DNA from: Fistularia commersonii
Lineage: Eukaryota; Chordata; Actinopteri; Syngnathiformes; Fistulariidae
Length of the DNA: 64,000 nt
Direction: 5' to 3'
Assembly (NCBI GenBank): GCA_037954325.1
Contig: JBBMNZ010000021.1
Location: 13,814,616-13,878,615 of the forward strand
Below are positions 10,905-22,099 of the stretch, piece after piece. The notes under the pieces were generated by a model that was given only the letters and a program-made list of their open reading frames with translations, searched no databases and was not told the origin of the DNA. Position numbers and translations under genes: made by a program. Each line of letters begins with the position of its first letter. Positions within the stretch are counted from its first letter, which is position 1.

Positions 10905-12095
10905 ACAAACAGGAAAACACACACCGAGGAAATATTTGAATTGGGATGAATACGTAAGGATCACAACAATTTGTGGACGATTTGGGGTCTTTGCATCGTC
11001 TGCGGCTGCTCAATAAATTCAACAAATAAACTTATAAACTTCAAAGCGTCATCATTTTATTGCAGGGGTGTCAAACTTATTTTGGTCTGATGTCAAGGAA
11101 GCCGGATCAGTAAAATCATTACCTAGAAGTAACACTAAGTCCAAATTTTTCCTTGTTTTAGTGTAAAGGAGGTAAACTATATGGTAAACTATAAAAATCT
11201 TTATATCTAATGAACTGTTCCTCTAAAAAATACAGGATGTATTAATATTAAAAAAGAATTGATGAAATTACACCTTAAAAATATGGAGTTCAAAGAGGAA
11301 ATCTTGTCACTGGGAAAATTTGTCACTAGAATTTATTAGAAAACTAATTAGTAGCATGTATAAGAGGAGATCTAATGTTTACAAGGCTAATGGCGGCTAT
11401 TCTGGTTATTAAATCAATCTTTTTAATTTTGCCTGATTTTTTTTTTTAATCAGTTTTGTGGTTATGAGAAAAGAAAAGATCATTTTAACAATGTCACTAG
11501 ACATTTTTTTATCAAAAAGTCATTTTGTTTCCAAAACTTTGAAGCAAAAACTACATTGCAAAGTGACTTTTTCATTTTTTCCATTTTTTTCATTTTTGAT
11601 GCATGTGAGAAAAAATGCACGGGCAACACAAACACAAAGATTTGATTTTGTCCTATTCCGACACTTCACATATTTGGTCAAACGTGTGCATTTAATAATA
11701 TCCAGACGCCGCTACGCCAACAATGACGATGCCAACGCGTCACTTTTACCGTTTTTGGCGGATCGATTACGACTTACAGATTACTGATTACCTACTGATC
11801 AGCCAAACAGAAAACAAACAAAAAGGAAATATTTGAAGTGGAATGAATGCGTATGGATCCGTTCAATTTGTGGACGAAATGGGTTTGGGGCTGTATTTCA
11901 GCAAACCTCCTCTCATCAAATAAACAAATTCAACAAATAAAAGTGTCATCACTTCATCGTAATGTGACTTTTTTCCTTTTTAGACACTTCACATATTTGG
12001 TCAGATGTGCGCATTTAATAACATCAAGACGGCGCTCTGCTAACAATGACAATGCCAACGCGGCGCTTTTACCGTTTTTGGCGGATCGATAAGGT
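10905..12095. repeat. Tandem duplication, first copy split by a hAT element
   Basis: Copy 1 is 10905-11062 plus about 11554-11775. Copy 2 is continuous at about 11804-12095. Shared landmarks in order are GGAAATATTTGAA then AATTTGTGGACGA, AAATTCAACAAATAAA, GTCATCA, GTGACTTTTT, CACTTCACATATTTGGTCA, GCATTTAATAA, CAATGAC and TTTTACCGTTTTTGGCGGAT. The 0.5-kb interruption in copy 1 starts with a hAT-like terminus. The duplication therefore predates or is independent of the insertion, and copy 2 shows the near-empty site. Confidence 0.78.
11063..11553 (+). mobile_element. hAT-type element, decayed
   Basis: The left end reads CAGGGGTGTCAAACTTATTT, then a GCCGGATCAGTAAAATCAT block and CTAAGTCCAAATTTTTCC. 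I recall this combination as the common fish hAT nonautonomous terminus ('CAGGGGTGTCAAACT...CCGGACCAGTAAAAT'). No clear inverted CACCCCTG end survives at the right. The right limit is inferred from where the flanking tandem copy resumes (near 11554). The bases ATTG occur on both sides, but a full 8-bp target duplication is not evident. Confidence 0.65.
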
Positions 12096-12559
12096 TTGCT
12101 GATTACGACTGAACGAGGAGCAGAGGTGAGGCTGACGGGGACGGAATTCATTTGGAGGGTCATTTATTGAGGTTACAGGTCAGGATTTGGACAAAGCGAT
12201 AGTCTGACCTGGACCGTGATGAAAAATCGCTGTAAGAATTGAATGGAACAAAAAAAAAAAAAAAAAAAATACAAATAAATATATACATTTATAGTTAAAA
12301 ATATATATAATCGAAGCAACAAAAAAAAAAGATAGATTCTTAAAGATAAATAGATACATGTGAGATATAAAAGATTGAATGAACATGTAAATAAATATAA
12401 AAATTGAATAAAAAAAAATTCAAATAATAAATAATAAGATATTAAAAATTATAAAATGAAAAAAAAGTAAGTGATGGAATTAAAACAAACACATAAAAAA
12501 ATGGAAATCATGAATATAATAAAAATTAATAAATTCATTCATTCATCCATGATCTAACT
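12096..12559. other. A-rich low-complexity stretch
   Basis: It contains a poly-A of about 20 bases near 12250-12269, an A/T-rich AAAT-type region to about 12535, and no gene. Confidence 0.6.
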
Positions 12560-12720
12560 GGCAGGGGAGCTTATTTCAGCCGGCAATTTTCCAATTTTTT
12601 GAATCAACTCTGTAGGAGGAAAGCGGAGAACATGGGGAGAACATGGACACGCCACATAGAAACAGCGTCCTTCTGACTGTCAGGCAAAAGCATGGACCTC
12701 TGCATCGCCCTGCAGCCAAC
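12560..12720 (-). mobile_element. SINE-like 3' fragment, antisense
   Basis: The plus strand contains GGAGGAAAGCGGAGAACATG then GGGGAGAACATGGACACGCC. This is the reverse complement of the 'CATGTTCTCCCC...GGTTTCCTCC' block found in the sense SINE at 44.1 kb and at 24.43 kb. It is strongly diverged. Confidence 0.5.
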
Positions 12721-14049
12721 AAGATCCATGCATAGACAACAAATAGATAGATTTACACGTGCGTTTCGGATTTGGAGTTGTGCTTTCCTAGAGCTCCGTC
12801 AACCTGACCGTCTATCATTCTGAAACCCAAATTCTGTGAAACCGATAGAGCGACATACATTTCGGGTACTCCTTCAACGTTTGCCCGCGCCGACGTCCTG
12901 AATGTATCTAATATTATCTCCACAGAGATGTTACCGGTTGTCTCAACAAGAATGGGATTACACGCTCTCTGAATCACGGTGGGAGATTTGCCGAGAATAA
13001 GACCCAAAGCCATTTTAATGTCCTTTCCAATGAGAGCCGCTCTCCTCTCCTCCAGAACATATATTTTGGTTATAGGTCTCTTAATGTGTGCCGGGGTTAG
13101 TGCCGGTCAGGAAATCTCCTGCAGTTTAGAGGATTAGAAGCTACAAAGTGCCGCTGGTGGAAAGAAAGAGCTAGCCATTTGAGTGATACAAGTGAATTAA
13201 GAGATTAAGATGGTTTAGAAAGACTGATTACAAAACCATAGGGGTTTTAAAATGGAAAGACAAACTGTGAGATGGGGTAAATCCGCTGTGCTTTTTTTTT
13301 TTTTCTTACGCAATAGCTATTATTGTTCCTTGCGCCGAAAGCAACATGCAATCCGCCAACACCTATTGGTTTGATTTTAATCTCGGGATTAAACACTGTT
13401 TTTATAAGACGCGGGGAAATAAAGAAACGACTCGGTCAAGGTTCTATCGAGAACGTGTTGCGCTCCTGGCCCAGGTATTCTTTCTGGATTTATCTGGATT
13501 TGTGTAGAAGACCGGCAGACCCAATATATGTTTACAGTTTTCCTCAGAAGCCGTGGAAAATCAGGCAAATGCGGTATTTTCCATCCGCTCATTGGCGACA
13601 ATGTTACACCTTTAAAGCATCAAATAGATTCAACCTGGCAGATAATTCATTTCCATGTTCTCACGCCGTAGTTTCTCCATTTCCGCCGTCTGATTCATAT
13701 CGCAGTCAGCTCAGGCGTGGCGAGAAGGTCCGTGGTTGGAGGTTTCTACCGGATTCTTCATTGCAGACCTTAAAAAGAACCAGAGCGAGAGGCTGGAGGG
13801 TCTCCAAGGTCCAGGGTGAACCAACCTCTCGCCCAATGACAGCGGAGATAGGCGGGGTTATTTTTCTTCCCTCTCACTTTTATACTTTCTTCGATCTTAC
13901 AAACAATGAAGCTTGTGGAGATTTATTTTTCAATGATGAGTTTTTTTATGTTTTTTCTGTTTTAATCATGTTGTACAAGGATTTACAGTAGAACCTTACG
14001 GATTCTAATTCAGAAATACACACACATATATATATATATGATATTTTTT
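12721..14049. other. Unrecognised DNA; possible short SINE remnant
   Basis: No gene is confirmed. The minus strand has an ATG-started 86-codon frame (12753-13013) open for about 30 further codons upstream; see findings. The plus strand has a 222-codon frame (13323-13991). It reads through a retroposon-like CTCTCGCCCAATGACAGC block at about 13828-13845, so it is unlikely to be a gene. Confidence 0.4.
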
Positions 14050-14264
14050 TACATACCTTTAACTTTATTTTTATTTATTTATTTTGATCTTTTCTGTTTT
14101 TTTTTCTGTTTTATTTTTATTATTCTCTGTTTCATTCTTTATTCTAGATAGAGTTCTATTTTGATTCTTCTCCTTTTTTATTTTGTGAGCAGGAGGTGCT
14201 TTCAACAAAAAGCAATTTCTCCCTTTGGGATCAATAAAGTTTCTTGATTCTGATTCTGATTCGT
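14050..14264 (+). mobile_element. LINE 3' end with (TCTGAT)n tail
   Basis: T-rich UTR-like sequence leads to AATTTCTCCCTTTGGGATCA, then ATAAAGT and a tail of TCTGAT repeats (to 14264). The CCC/GGG hairpin plus AATAAA plus a tandem tail is the same plan as at 4031, 23674, 26577 and 49331. The clade is not assigned. Confidence 0.65.
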
Positions 14265-16167
14265 TCTATGACTCGGTTCACGAACGAATCACTGATTCCC
14301 ATTGAAACCAACAGATTGAACGGATCCCACTGATCCGTTCTCCACCCCCCCCAAAAAAACACTGCAATATTTAAAACTTTTTAATTGTGCCAAAAATACC
14401 AAGAGGAATTAAAGATAACCTTAATTATTCCTGCATTTCTGGTGTGCTTTCTCTTCTTTCCAAAACTTGAGCTTTCCTTCACTAAATCAGCAAAAGTAAA
14501 TGAGACCCTCGCTAATGCTATCTCCAGCTAGCTGTCGGTCATTAAACCAAGCTAACAATAACTTTTCTTGAGACCTTTGCTTCGTCAGCCACATCCTTTG
14601 GAAACGTTTAACTTCTTCTTAACACCACTATCACTGGCACTTTTAACCTTTTTTCAGAGCCAAATTAAGGCTAACTTGCTGCAAAAAAGGCCCTCCAAAA
14701 ACATTACAACAGTTAAAAACGTAAACAATGCAGAATAGCAACGTAAGAACTCGGGACGCCCGTGACTTGGTTTGTTTGTGCGTTTGCGCGTCGAGGCTTG
14801 TCCACAACTCTGTTCGAAATCTCATCGAAAGCTCTGTTCCGGTCCGTAAGCCGAGATTCTACTATATATTACCTCCCAACTGTAGATCATTCGGGGTTCA
14901 CGCGCTTCTTAGTGGAGAACTGTGGTATACAGACCTCTCTAAATTGTTTCCATTTCTGCAGAGTTTACATTTCTGCGCTATCTTTCCCTTGCAGCCCTAT
15001 ATTGTGCTGTCATGTATTCATTCCACATTACGTGTCTGCTATGTTACTAATACTAGCGTTGCGCTGTGTGGCATTCACCGCCGACTGCTTACCGCGCAAA
15101 CGACAACAGAAGACTTTCAATCCTTGAATTGAATTCTCGAATCCTTGAATCCTGAGCGCAAACACTCGCTCGCCGGTCGCCGTCTCTAATTCCCCCGCCG
15201 CGAAGCACTAATATAAAGAGCAACGGCGACTATAGGCGAAGCTTTTTAAGAGCCTGAATATTATTCTGGAACAAATCAATCCTGAGGTAGCTCGCCAGGC
15301 ATCGCAACTGTGTCCCGCGTAACTCTGGAGAAGAAGAACAAACGGAATGAATAAGAAAATGGAGAACAGATAGGGGGGATAGAAAGTGCTGGCCACTGCA
15401 AAGTCTCCAAACAAAGAGGATATGTGAGGCGTGTACCTCAAGCCTTTTTCCCCTTGCAAGAAGAGCCAGTAAGCACTTTTCTATGCGCTGGAAAGCTAGC
15501 TCTCGCTCTTCGTGTCACATCAGCAGTTTTTTAGCGAAGCTCACAAGCACCATATCCAGGTGAGGGCTGTATGTTAAGGATTTCTTCCTCTCTCCTATCC
15601 GTCTTTTTCACCGTTACACTCCTCTTCCTTATCCCACCCCCACCTCGCCGTTTCTCTCATCCTCTGCCAATACGACGCTCCCTCATTCTCCTCTTCTCTG
15701 CGCACTTTACAATTCTGTTTCTGTCTGACTCAAGATGTTTCAAAGACTGTATCACTCCTCTCTGTCTCTCCATTCCCTTTTTTTTCCCCTCTCCAAACCT
15801 CCTTCCATCAATTCCTTGTTGCCTGCTGTGTCTGCACAGATGTGAGAAGCATTAGCATTCAGACTTTTTGTTGCAACAAAAATACACATATATATATATA
15901 TATATGTGTATAAATAAATGTATATACATTTTCTACTGAACAAAACAAACAACAAACTGAAGTGTGCGTTATCGTGCTTGAACAAGATGTCGTGCCCGAC
16001 ACAAGGTTTGTTCATGTCACATAAAATCACACCCTTCCACGTATCTAAAACTCAACTCTGTTTGTCTTGTTTGGGCTTTTACCTCAATGGGAAAGTAGTT
16101 CATTGCATATGAAGTACAGATTAACCAGATCATATAAAATGCAGGGAGATCACATGCTGCAGATGGT
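14265..16167. other. Unrecognised DNA
   Basis: No gene is supported. GTTCACGAACGAATCACTGA (14278-14297) resembles a dispersed fish repeat. A short (TA)n lies near 15890-15905. The two overlapping frames at 14728-15132 have no recognisable domain. Confidence 0.4.
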
Positions 16168-16873
16168 TAGTTCAGTTCAGTTCAGTTCAGTTCATTTCAG
16201 TTCAGTTCAGTTCAGTTCATTTCATTTCATTTCATTTCATTTCAGTTCAGTTCAGTTCAGTTCAGTTCAGTTCAGTTCAGTTCAGTTCAGTTCATTTCAG
16301 TTCAGTTCAGTTCAGTTCAGTTCAGCTCAGTTCAGTTCAGCTCAGCTCAGTTCAGTTCAGTTCAGTTCATTTCAGGACAGTTCAGTTCAGCTCAGTTCAG
16401 TTCAGTTCAGTTCAGTTCAGCTCAGCTCAGTTCAGTTCAGTTCAGGACAGTTCAGTTCAGTTCAGTTCAATTCAATTCAATTCAACTTAGTTCAGTTCAG
16501 TTCAGTTCAATTCAATTCAATTCAATTCAATTCAATTCAATTAAATTCAGTTCCATTCAGTTCAATCCAATTCAATTCAGTTTGATTCAATTCTATTCGA
16601 GTTGATTCTATTCGCCTTGATTCGGTTTGATTGAACTCAACTTGACTCAACTCGACTCACTTCATTTTGATTCAATTCCATTCAATTTGATAAGATTTGA
16701 TTCAATTGGATTTGATTCGATTCAATGTGATTCGATTCGATTTGATTTGATTTGCTCCGCTATGATTCAGTTCAATGCAAATGAATTGGTATGATTCCTC
16801 TTCATTTCAGTTCAGCTCAGCTCAATTCAATTCAATTCAATTCAATTCAATTCAATTCAATTCAATTCAATTC
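16168..16873. repeat. TTCAG/TTCAA/TTGAT pentanucleotide array
   Basis: About 700 bases of pentamers are arranged in zones: mostly TTCAG with TTCAT and CTCAG variants (16168-16480), then TTCAA (16480-16580), then degenerate TTGAT/TTCGA units (16580-16790), then clean TTCAA again (16820-16873). The period of five gives long open frames (FSSVQ repeats) that are not genes. The clean TTCAA end abuts a retroposon 3' end. Confidence 0.92.
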
Positions 16874-17100
16874 AACCTATTTCTGTTTATACAACACCAA
16901 ATCACAACAGAAGTCGTTGTTTAGGTACTTTTTATGGCGCAGGTCTAGGCCCCACTCTTTGTAAAAGAGGTTCTTATTGCGATCAGTTCCTCCTTTTGAG
17001 TCTCGTCCAATCACAGTTTCTTGTGTGGAGCAGAATCTGCATGATTTCCACATGGCATCCCACGAACTCTGCATTAGTGAGCTGTCAAAGTCCATTCCAT
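16874..17100 (-). mobile_element. Retroposon fragment, antisense, with TTGAA tail
   Basis: Next to the array the plus strand reads TTTATACAACACCAAATCAC then AACAGAAGTCGTTG. From memory this matches a common fish retroposon whose minus-strand 3' end runs 'CTTCTGTTGTGATTTGGCGCTATA' into a (TTGAA)n tail. The array would then be an expanded tail. The remaining homology to 17100 is weak. Confidence 0.5.
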
Positions 17101-19361
17101 GGCTTGTTTGATAGATCAAATTCTGGCTAATGGAGAAAGGTTAATATTTGAATTACAATTTTGAGGTGAAATAAATTCGTGCCTATTGGTAGAGCGGTAT
17201 GCTTTCTTCATATCGTGCGTCCCATGGATAATTAGCTGAACCTCCATCGTACCAAAGCGAAGACCAACCGTGAAACGGACGTTTAAATCTCGGGGGTCTC
17301 GCATTCTGGTCCCCGACAAAACATTCCCGGCCCCCTTCGATTACGGTGGCCTTTTGGCTTTCGGGCCCCGCAATTACGGTAAAAAGAAGGCGACACACAC
17401 ACACACATGGACACACAAGGATCCCTGAGTGGTTGAAAAGCAGAGCTATTCATGCAATTGGAAAACCCCTGACTGTGAACACCACTTTCCTTGGAAAGTG
17501 AAGCTGGGTCACAAATCACATTTTCTGCACAATTAAAGCAGGACTGCTGCTACGTGTATCAGAGCCTCGCTCTCCGCGGGAGCCCAGGGAGTCAGCAGGC
17601 ATGTCCCCTCCCTCCTTATAATGACAATGTGATGAAGATGGTTTCTGCATAATTAGTTTCTCAAAGTTCTCATTCCGTGTGTGAGGCTGCAGAAAAGGCA
17701 ACTTTGGCCCGGGACTCGTCGGACTCGTTAGCGCTTTACCAGCGCTTTACTAGTCCGCGCTTTCCTCTAGTCGGCTGTTCGTTCATGACGATAAAGCTAC
17801 CCTCTCGTAAGCGTGCTGATTATTTTAACGCGTGTTACGTCACGCAAGAAGAGAAACACACTCCGGTGTACCGAGATATTTTAAACCGGGCACTCGGCAA
17901 AGATAAACACTGAATTCCAACATGTGTATTAATTGCCGTATTAAACTCTTTAATATAAGTATATGGGGACAGACCTTACCAGTCTTCTTCGGAGTAGTAA
18001 TTTTGTAATGTCTCGCTTTATAATAACTTACGGGTTTCAGTTCAGTTTCCAGCAGCAATAAAATCCCGGATAGTTACATTATATGACCCCCATTACCACA
18101 TTTTCTACTGTTACAATACTCCTGTAAGGGGAAACTACTATCTTCGGTGGCTAAAATGCAATCATAGGGGGAGCAGCATCGTCAATCAGCAAAATAGCCC
18201 TATTTTCTAAATGGAGTCTTGATGCTGATGGTTCGGTTTGAAGACGGGGACTCGATATTTGTCAGGAGCTGGGGGACGCAGAGATAAGCAGCTAATGGGG
18301 TAAAAAAAAAAACAATGATAAGTGATAATCCCCTTTGTGTGTCTGACAGCGTAGAATATTTTAAGTTTAGTGGATGATGGAGGGTCGGTGGAGCAACTTC
18401 TGACAATACGTACGGCGGATTTAGTGGAGCAGAACCGCGACGCAACTTGTAGCGGTTGCAGTCATGATGAGATTAAATCTAATTGAGAGCGAATTAAAAA
18501 CCCACACATTTCCCGCTAACATGAGCGCCGCTTATTCAAAGAAAAGTAAAGTTGATCTCGGATGGAGGCTGGGATCCTCCCCCCCCCCCCTCCTCCGAGC
18601 GCGTGAGTCACGGAACGGCCTCCATTATCATCCTGTGCCGCCAAAACGCAGAGAAACATTTTCTCATTATGCTTTTTGTTTAATTAAGCAGAAATTGACT
18701 AAATGTGCACTCGAACAAAACAAAACCAGAAAAAAAAAAAAAAAGGACGGCGAAGACTAAATCACCCGTCATTCACGGTGAAAACCGGCTTTGAATTAAT
18801 TGCAATGTCACCTACTGAGACCGGCGGAAAATTGCGGATTCTTGGGTTTTGAAAAGGTTGTCGTGCGAAGGCTGGTCTCAAAACCCGGCAAACAATAAAT
18901 AAATAAATCATTGCCTCTGATGAAAAGACTCGGCGGCACAAAAGCGACTGATTTGGGGGAAAACAGAGAGGACGCTGATTAGTGATTGGACCGCGTGCGA
19001 AACAGTGGCCAGTTTGGGGATTGGACGGCGCGACACGAGAGCGTCCGCTTGACACTCTGGCGGAGATTGAATCGGGGAAATTTATGAGAACGAGCTACGA
19101 GTGGTAGCTTAACTGATTGGAGAGGAAGAGCAGCGGTAGAATTTATTCAAAAACGGATTCTTGATTACCTTTGCATTAGCGAGAGGCGAGTGATATTGTG
19201 TCTCTCGTCGTGGGCCGGGAGATTGTGGGAGTCAAGAGCGCATGACTTATTCACTGCTGACCTGGTATCAACGGATTCCTTTAACTTACGGTTTTAGACG
19301 GTTCGGGTGGCCAGGAAACCGATAATGAAAGATATCGTACGCATTAAGGTAAGTAAGGTAA
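17101..19361. other. Unrecognised DNA
   Basis: No gene is supported. It contains a short CA tract (about 17394-17406), poly-C (about 18579-18588) and poly-A (about 18730-18744). Short frames such as 17677-17913 show no domain. Confidence 0.4.
19351..19361. repeat. Target-site duplication, left copy
   Basis: AAGTAAGGTAA. The identical right copy is at 20168-20178, flanking the L2 insertion. Confidence 0.85.
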
Positions 19362-20167
19362 GTCCAACCATATTACTTCAACTGCCCGGACCTGCAGATT
19401 TGTGCTGTACAACATTCAGAAAATCAGACCCTACCTGACCCAACAGTCGGCACAGCTATTGGTTCAGGCCGTGGTCATCTCCCGCCTGGACTGCTGCAAT
19501 TCCCTCTTAGCTGGACGACCTGCTTGTGCAATAAAACCACTGCAGATGGTACAGAATGCTGCAGCACGGTTGGTATTCACTCAACCCAAAAGGGCCCATG
19601 TTACACCTCTGTTCGTCCAGTTGCACCGGCTACCAGTAGCTGCCAGGATCAAGCACAAGGTCCTGACCCTGGCATTCAGAACCACCTCAGGAACAGGTCC
19701 AGCATATCTGAACCAAATGATAAGACCTTATGTTCCCGGCAGAGAGCTGCGTTCCTCTAATACAAACCTACTAGCAGTACCTTTTGCTCGCTCTAAGCGA
19801 TCTCAGGCAAAACTGTTCTCAGTTCTACTACCTCAGTGGTGGAACAAACTCCCAGAAGCAACTAGACTAGCATCATCTATCTCAACCTTCAAGAAACAGG
19901 TAAAAACTTTTCTCTTTCAGGACTTTTTACTGCGCTGATGCCCCAGATCAGGTTGGCAGCAAGTTAGGCTATGCAGTGTGTGTGTGTGTGTACGTTTGTG
20001 TGTCTCTGTCCAATAAAAAAAAAAAAAAACCCTCACGAACCCAAGCTTACTGTTCTGTATATTTCCTGTGCATCGTGTATTTGCAAGTGTATTTGCAGTC
20101 CCTATGTCCTCTATTGTAAGTCGCTTTGGATAAAAGCGTCTGCCAAATGCAATGTAATGTAATGTAA
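19362..20167 (+). mobile_element. L2-clade (UnaL2-type) LINE, 5'-truncated, with TSD
   Basis: This is the same element as 8447-9262, but in sense orientation and better preserved. It starts at GTCCAACCATATTAC, carries an open reverse-transcriptase C-terminal frame, a UTR with TG and poly-A tracts, the hairpin CGCTTTGGATAAAAGCG (20122-20138) and a TGTAA tail. The 11-base AAGTAAGGTAA occurs directly before it (19351-19361) and directly after it (20168-20178). This is a convincing target-site duplication and fixes both ends. UnaL2-type LINEs mobilise by target-primed reverse transcription starting from this 3' hairpin. A copy this truncated cannot encode its own machinery. Confidence 0.92.
19363..19938 (+). 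pseudogene. L2 LINE ORF2 C-terminal fragment (open frame)
   Basis: One uninterrupted frame runs from the truncation point to a stop at 19936-19938. It covers ARTCRFVLYNIQKIRPYL, VISRLDCCNSLLAG, QMVQNAAARLV, LHRLPVAARIKHK, FSVLLPQWWNKLPEATR and FKKQVKTFLFQDFLLR. The family usually has LDYCN, and here the tyrosine is cysteine. There is no ATG near the start; GTG at 19402 is simply an internal valine codon. The fragment represents only the last part of a roughly 1000-residue protein and lacks the endonuclease and catalytic motifs, so I treat it as a dead copy despite the open frame. Confidence 0.88.
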
Positions 20168-20178
20168 AAGTAAGGTAA
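20168..20178. repeat. Target-site duplication, right copy
   Basis: AAGTAAGGTAA, identical to 19351-19361. Its similarity to the GTAA of the tail suggests microhomology at integration (inference). Confidence 0.85.
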
Positions 20179-22097
20179 TTAAACGCAGTGAAAAAATCCC
20201 AACCCGCGCCGCGGCGACAATGTTATAAGTTTTTACATTCACTTTCATTATCATCCCGATGTGATAAAGCGGCACGTGGAATATACACGTTACAAAGAAC
20301 GCCTTGTCGAGCCTCGCCAATACGCGCCCGAGTCGGGAGCGCCTCTCAATATGACATCTGTGAAGGTAGAGATTAGAGCATGAATCACAAATACGGCTGG
20401 CTGCCGCCTGGGATAGCCCTGGAGAAAATGCATGTGACCCGAGCAGGAGGAATTCTCAGGAGCTGTCAGCCGAGATCAAACTCATTTGCAGACCACAAGC
20501 TTTGGCGTGCAAACACGCCGCTAACGCCGATCGCGGTGTTCGAGATTGGATTGCCGCGCCCGCTTCCCCTCTCGCTCTCGTTCCCTCCCGGCCCGGATCC
20601 GGAATTCAGTAGACGCATATGAAATCGCAGCTGGGGAAATGCATATTTATGAAGCCCCGGTAAATGTCATTCAAATTCGGACAGGCACGCCCCCTTCTTC
20701 CGGAGCCCCGCGAACATACGTGGACCCGAGGTGGCCGCACACGCGGGAATACAAATAAAGGTAAAAAAAAAAAAAAAAAACACAGGTCGTAGGATCCGTT
20801 CAAGCCACATCAGTTTTACCCTCTCGGCTATCGCCCTCCAGTGACCTTTGGCCGTCCGCAAACCAAATCACACACTCGCCTTTCCTCACCTCCTCTCTCC
20901 CCCGGGGGTGGGGGGGGGGAGCAAGTGCATTTCCATACTTAGTGTTTGTGCGCGTTCCCCGCGTCGAGCTCCGTGTGCATCGGATTGCACAGGACTAGCA
21001 TACGCCGCCGTGCACTACGGGGAACCCATAGCTTCTAACCTATTTACTTTTTAATATTCTCTCATCTGCACCGAGCTAAATCATGTCCTTTCCTAAGCGC
21101 ATGCAGCAACGACAAGGCGGGATCCGCCCGGAGAGGATACGCCACACACAGCAATGATGGACTGTGTCATAAAGTTGTGACCGAGCTTTTTTTTTTTTTT
21201 TTCTGCACCCATGCCTGGAGTGTGTGTGTGAGGAAAATGTATGTGTCTTGTAAAGCCAAGATGGCCACACGTTGAGAGAGATGGCGAGCGGAGAGCCGGG
21301 GCGCTTCGGCGATAATATCAACATGCATCGAGCCCGGGAGCGCGGACCCGGCGGCTCTCGGGTTCGTGCAGCCGCTGTGCCTGTCATGTTTCCAGCGCCT
21401 CCCAGCAGAAATAACCAGTGCTGGCAGAGCTGGTGGCCGGATGCAAGGAGGTGCCAGTGGCTATAACAGCAGATATATCGCTTATGAGATCAGATGTCTG
21501 CGGGGCTGGAGAAGCCATGAGAGACCAAGAAGGGGAGAGAGAGAGATACAGCATCCACATCGGGAGGAAATTGCTTTGCTGCCACCAGCCCTTCGGTAGT
21601 AAACACAGCAAGTTAGTGTGTGTGGCAGGCAGTGGATATAATTGTCTTGACATGGACATTGTCTCGATGGACAGCGGGGACGGGGAGTGAGAGAGAGAGA
21701 AGGCAGGAGGGGGGAAGGGGGCTCCTGTGAAGTATGGATTCAGGAAATTGGCATGGCGTCCGCACAGTGCCTAGGTAAAAGTGGCTCAACGGCAAGTGGA
21801 GAAAATTGTTTATGAAGCTTTTCATCCCTGACCCTAAACGGAACGGTGATTGGTGAGAGCGGATCGGAGAGAGAGGGAGAAAATTGGATGGGGAGGGAGT
21901 CTGGCGGAGAAAGGAGTTGAATGAGAAGGCGGCGAGCCGCATATATGCACTGGAAATAAGATGCGGGAAAAAGGGCTGCGGTTGCGGATGTGCTGCAGCC
22001 TGAAACAGCGGAGGATCCCGTACACAACCTCATGCACTCGTGTATAATATATCGGAACGGTAACCACGATCCACCGTAGGGCTGGATTCACCGCGCA
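20179..22097. other. Unrecognised, relatively complex DNA
   Basis: No gene is supported. Homopolymers are poly-A at about 20763-20780 and poly-T at about 21188-21202. The stretch 20,360-20,660 and the stretch 21,400-21,560 look like ordinary complex sequence. Neither shows an open frame with a recognisable domain. Confidence 0.4.
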
Positions 22098-22099
22098 TA

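Noticed and set aside
13323..13991. 222-codon plus-strand frame
   Set aside because: Its C-terminal part reads through a SINE-like block (CTCTCGCCCAATGACAGC), and the rest has no recognisable domain.
16067..16585. 172-codon FSSVQ-repeat frame
   Set aside because: Translation of the TTCAG pentamer array; a five-base period keeps 15-base codon cycles open.
17180..17260. tRNA-like words (GGTAGAGCGG)
   Set aside because: No matching B box at the right distance and no cloverleaf arms could be paired.
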